Shown: positions 12,240 to 13,446 of the stretch, piece after piece | Layout of the letters: each line of letters begins with the position of its first letter | Position numbering within the stretch: position 1 is the first letter of the stretch | NCBI GenBank assembly: GCA_002309655.1 | Contig: DBXM01000046.1 | Span: 1 to 13,446, forward strand | DNA length: 13,446 nucleotides | Direction of reading: 5' to 3' | Source: Mageeibacillus sp. UBA1212 | GTDB lineage: Bacteria; Bacillota; Clostridia; UBA1212 | Translations under genes and position numbers: made by a program | The notes under the pieces: model-generated | Seen by the model: only the letters and a program-made list of their open reading frames with translations | Told to the model about the DNA's origin: nothing | Databases searched by the model: none

Positions 12240-13199
12240 ATGAAAAGCTCGATTGAAATCAGAAAAACCAGCATTACCGACCTCGGGACCGACGCTATCG
12301 TGAACGCCGCCAACGAATTCTTGGCGGCCGGCGGCGGAGTCTGCGGCGCAATCTTCAGGGCGGCGGGTCATTCACGCCTGCAGGAGGCCTGCGACGCCAT
12401 CGGCCACTGCGACACCGGCAACGCGGTCATCACTCCCGGCTTCAACCTCAAGGCGAAGTTCGTGATCCATGCCGTCGGCCCGCGCTGGATTGACGGTAGC
12501 CACGGCGAGCCCGAAAAACTCAGAGGCGCCTACAAAAACGCTCTTCTTCGCGCGGTCGAGAACGGCTGTTCATCCGTCGGCTTCCCGCTCATCTCCTCCG
12601 GCATCTACGGCTACCCTCAGGAACAGGCCTGGAACGAAGCCGTCTCCGCCTGCGCCGGCTTCCTCAGGGAACACCCCGAAACCCATTTGAAGATCATTTT
12701 CGCCGTCCTGAGCGACACCGTTCTCGAGAACGGCCGCAAGTCGCTGCGTTTAATCGCGCCGGATCTCAAGGTCGCGGAAAAAAGCGACTGGCAGGCGGCG
12801 GAAATGCCCGAAAAACGCGGCAATTTCATTCTCGAACGCACCTTCACGCCGGACCAGATGGACGCCCTCCGCCACGGCAACATCCCCAAAGCCCAGGAAG
12901 ACAAGTGGTTCTGGTACATGGAAGGCGACACGCTCCACGCCCACCGCAGCTGGACCGGCCACTGCATCTACATCGTGGAATTTCGCGCGAACGGCAAACA
13001 CTCCGTCACCGTCAACCGCGACCCGGAACAGTACAAGGTCACGGATTATGACGCGGACCGGGAGCGGCTTAACGAGCTTCTCGACTGGTGGAGCATGCCG
13101 CAGTACGACCACTACAACGAATGGATGGCGGAGACGCTGGCGACGATCAGGAAGAACGGGTGGTTTAAGAACGACGGGGATTTAAGCGGAAACGGATGA
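12240..13199 (+). CDS. Macro-domain protein with a C-terminal HRSWTG-type domain
   Basis: 319 residues from the ATG at 12240. An open frame reaches back to 12141, but AAAGGGA stands 9 nt before 12240 and the macro fold begins right after it (SSIEIRKTSITDL). Residues about 1-175 are a MacroD/YmdB-type macro domain: NAAN at 22-25, GGGVCGAIF at 31-39, VIHAVGP, and FPLISSGIYGYP. The domain binds ADP-ribose and in many relatives removes it from proteins, nucleic acids or O-acetyl-ADP-ribose. In E. coli YmdB the residue matching C35 is, to my knowledge, the catalytic Asp35; here it is Cys, a variant I believe occurs in Bacillota relatives. Residues about 200-285 form a second compact domain with ALRHGNIP, KWFWYMEGDTLHAHRSWTG (H235-G240) and VNRDPEQY, which I associate with ADP-ribose-related fusions but whose function I do not know. 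It is 113 nt after the acyltransferase gene and 122 nt before a TIR gene. Confidence 0.88.
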   Translation: MKSSIEIRKTSITDLGTDAIVNAANEFLAAGGGVCGAIFRAAGHSRLQEACDAIGHCDTGNAVITPGFNLKAKFVIHAVGPRWIDGSHGEPEKLRGAYKNALLRAVENGCSSVGFPLISSGIYGYPQEQAWNEAVSACAGFLREHPETHLKIIFAVLSDTVLENGRKSLRLIAPDLKVAEKSDWQAAEMPEKRGNFILERTFTPDQMDALRHGNIPKAQEDKWFWYMEGDTLHAHRSWTGHCIYIVEFRANGKHSVTVNRDPEQYKVTDYDADRERLNELLDWWSMPQYDHYNEWMAETLATIRKNGWFKNDGDLSGNG

Positions 13200-13321
13200 T
13201 TTAAGATTGAAAATCAGTGCTGCAAAAGATCAAAAGTGGAGGACAGAACAGCCATTTTTCGGTATGTGAATTCTCCGTTAGCATAGGATTTGTATAAAAC
13301 TTTAAAAACGAAGGTTTCAAT

Positions 13322-13446
13322 ATGAGTAATTGCAATTTTTATATAAGCTATTGCCGGGCAGATGGTCAAGATATCGCAGTTCAGCTTGGTAAGCAATTAA
13401 CCGAAAAAGGGTATTCTGTTTTTATAGATAAAGAAAAATTAGTATC
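13322..13446 (+). CDS. TIR-domain protein, N-terminal fragment cut by the window end
   Basis: Only the first 41 codons are in the window. They read MSNCNFYISYCRADGQDIAV, then QLGKQLTEKGYSVFIDKEKL, which is the start of a TIR fold: strand A FYISYCRADG (usual form F-I-S-Y-R-x-x-D), helix A with alternating A-x-x-L, and strand B GYSVFID followed by the box-2-like lead KEKL. Bacterial TIR domains usually cleave NAD+ or make cyclic ADP-ribose-type signals, often in antiphage defence; the catalytic Glu would lie beyond the end, so activity cannot be judged. AAGG lies 7 nt before the ATG, and a -10-like TATAAA at 13293-13298 suggests its own promoter with a weak -35. Codons are AT-rich, unlike the macro gene just upstream, which suggests acquired DNA. 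What follows the TIR domain is unknown. Confidence 0.75.
   Translation, partial: MSNCNFYISYCRADGQDIAVQLGKQLTEKGYSVFIDKEKLV

Overview
The window looks like chromosome from a Gram-positive Clostridia-type bacterium (Bacillota), possibly an uncultured gut or rumen lineage. The main evidence is a PolC-type replicative polymerase, which is characteristic of Bacillota, together with a lipobox-bearing lipoprotein with a long Thr/Pro/Glu linker and strong GGAGG-type ribosome binding sites. Most genes are GC-rich with G/C-ending codons. Two stretches are visibly AT-richer: about 90-1490 at the left and from about 13200 at the right. They look like more recently acquired DNA. Every gene I can support is on the + strand.

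Left part (1-1490): a small XRE-type regulator whose frame is broken by an apparent 1-nt deletion, then an AT-rich gene for a single-pass membrane protein of unknown function. Centre-left (1491-5351): a complete PolC DNA polymerase III alpha subunit whose PHP domain lacks the usual inserted 3'-5' exonuclease. It is followed by a 10-bp tandem repeat, a good sigma-A promoter and a leader hairpin. Centre (5542-8250): a secreted lipoprotein with a mucin-like linker and a DUF4091/GH123-like glycosidase region. The 474-nt gap after it (8251-8724) is not empty. It holds a MITE-like element starting a few bases after the stop codon, a GC-rich hairpin, a 17-bp perfect inverted repeat (terminator-like), and a promoter plus attenuator-like hairpin for the next genes.

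Right part (8725-13199): four co-oriented genes that could be read as one unit. They encode an SGNH/GDSL esterase, a stand-alone homocysteine S-methyltransferase-type enzyme, a PlsC-type acyltransferase with a zinc-ribbon extension, and a macro-domain protein with an extra C-terminal domain. The esterase and the lipoprotein glycosidase would fit together in glycan degradation. The other three have no obvious shared pathway. At the right edge (13322-13446) an AT-rich gene begins whose first 41 residues read as the start of a TIR domain. It is cut by the window end. Its closeness to a macro-domain (ADP-ribose-binding) gene is the most suggestive lead here for an NAD+/ADP-ribose-based defence or signalling locus, but most of it lies outside the window.
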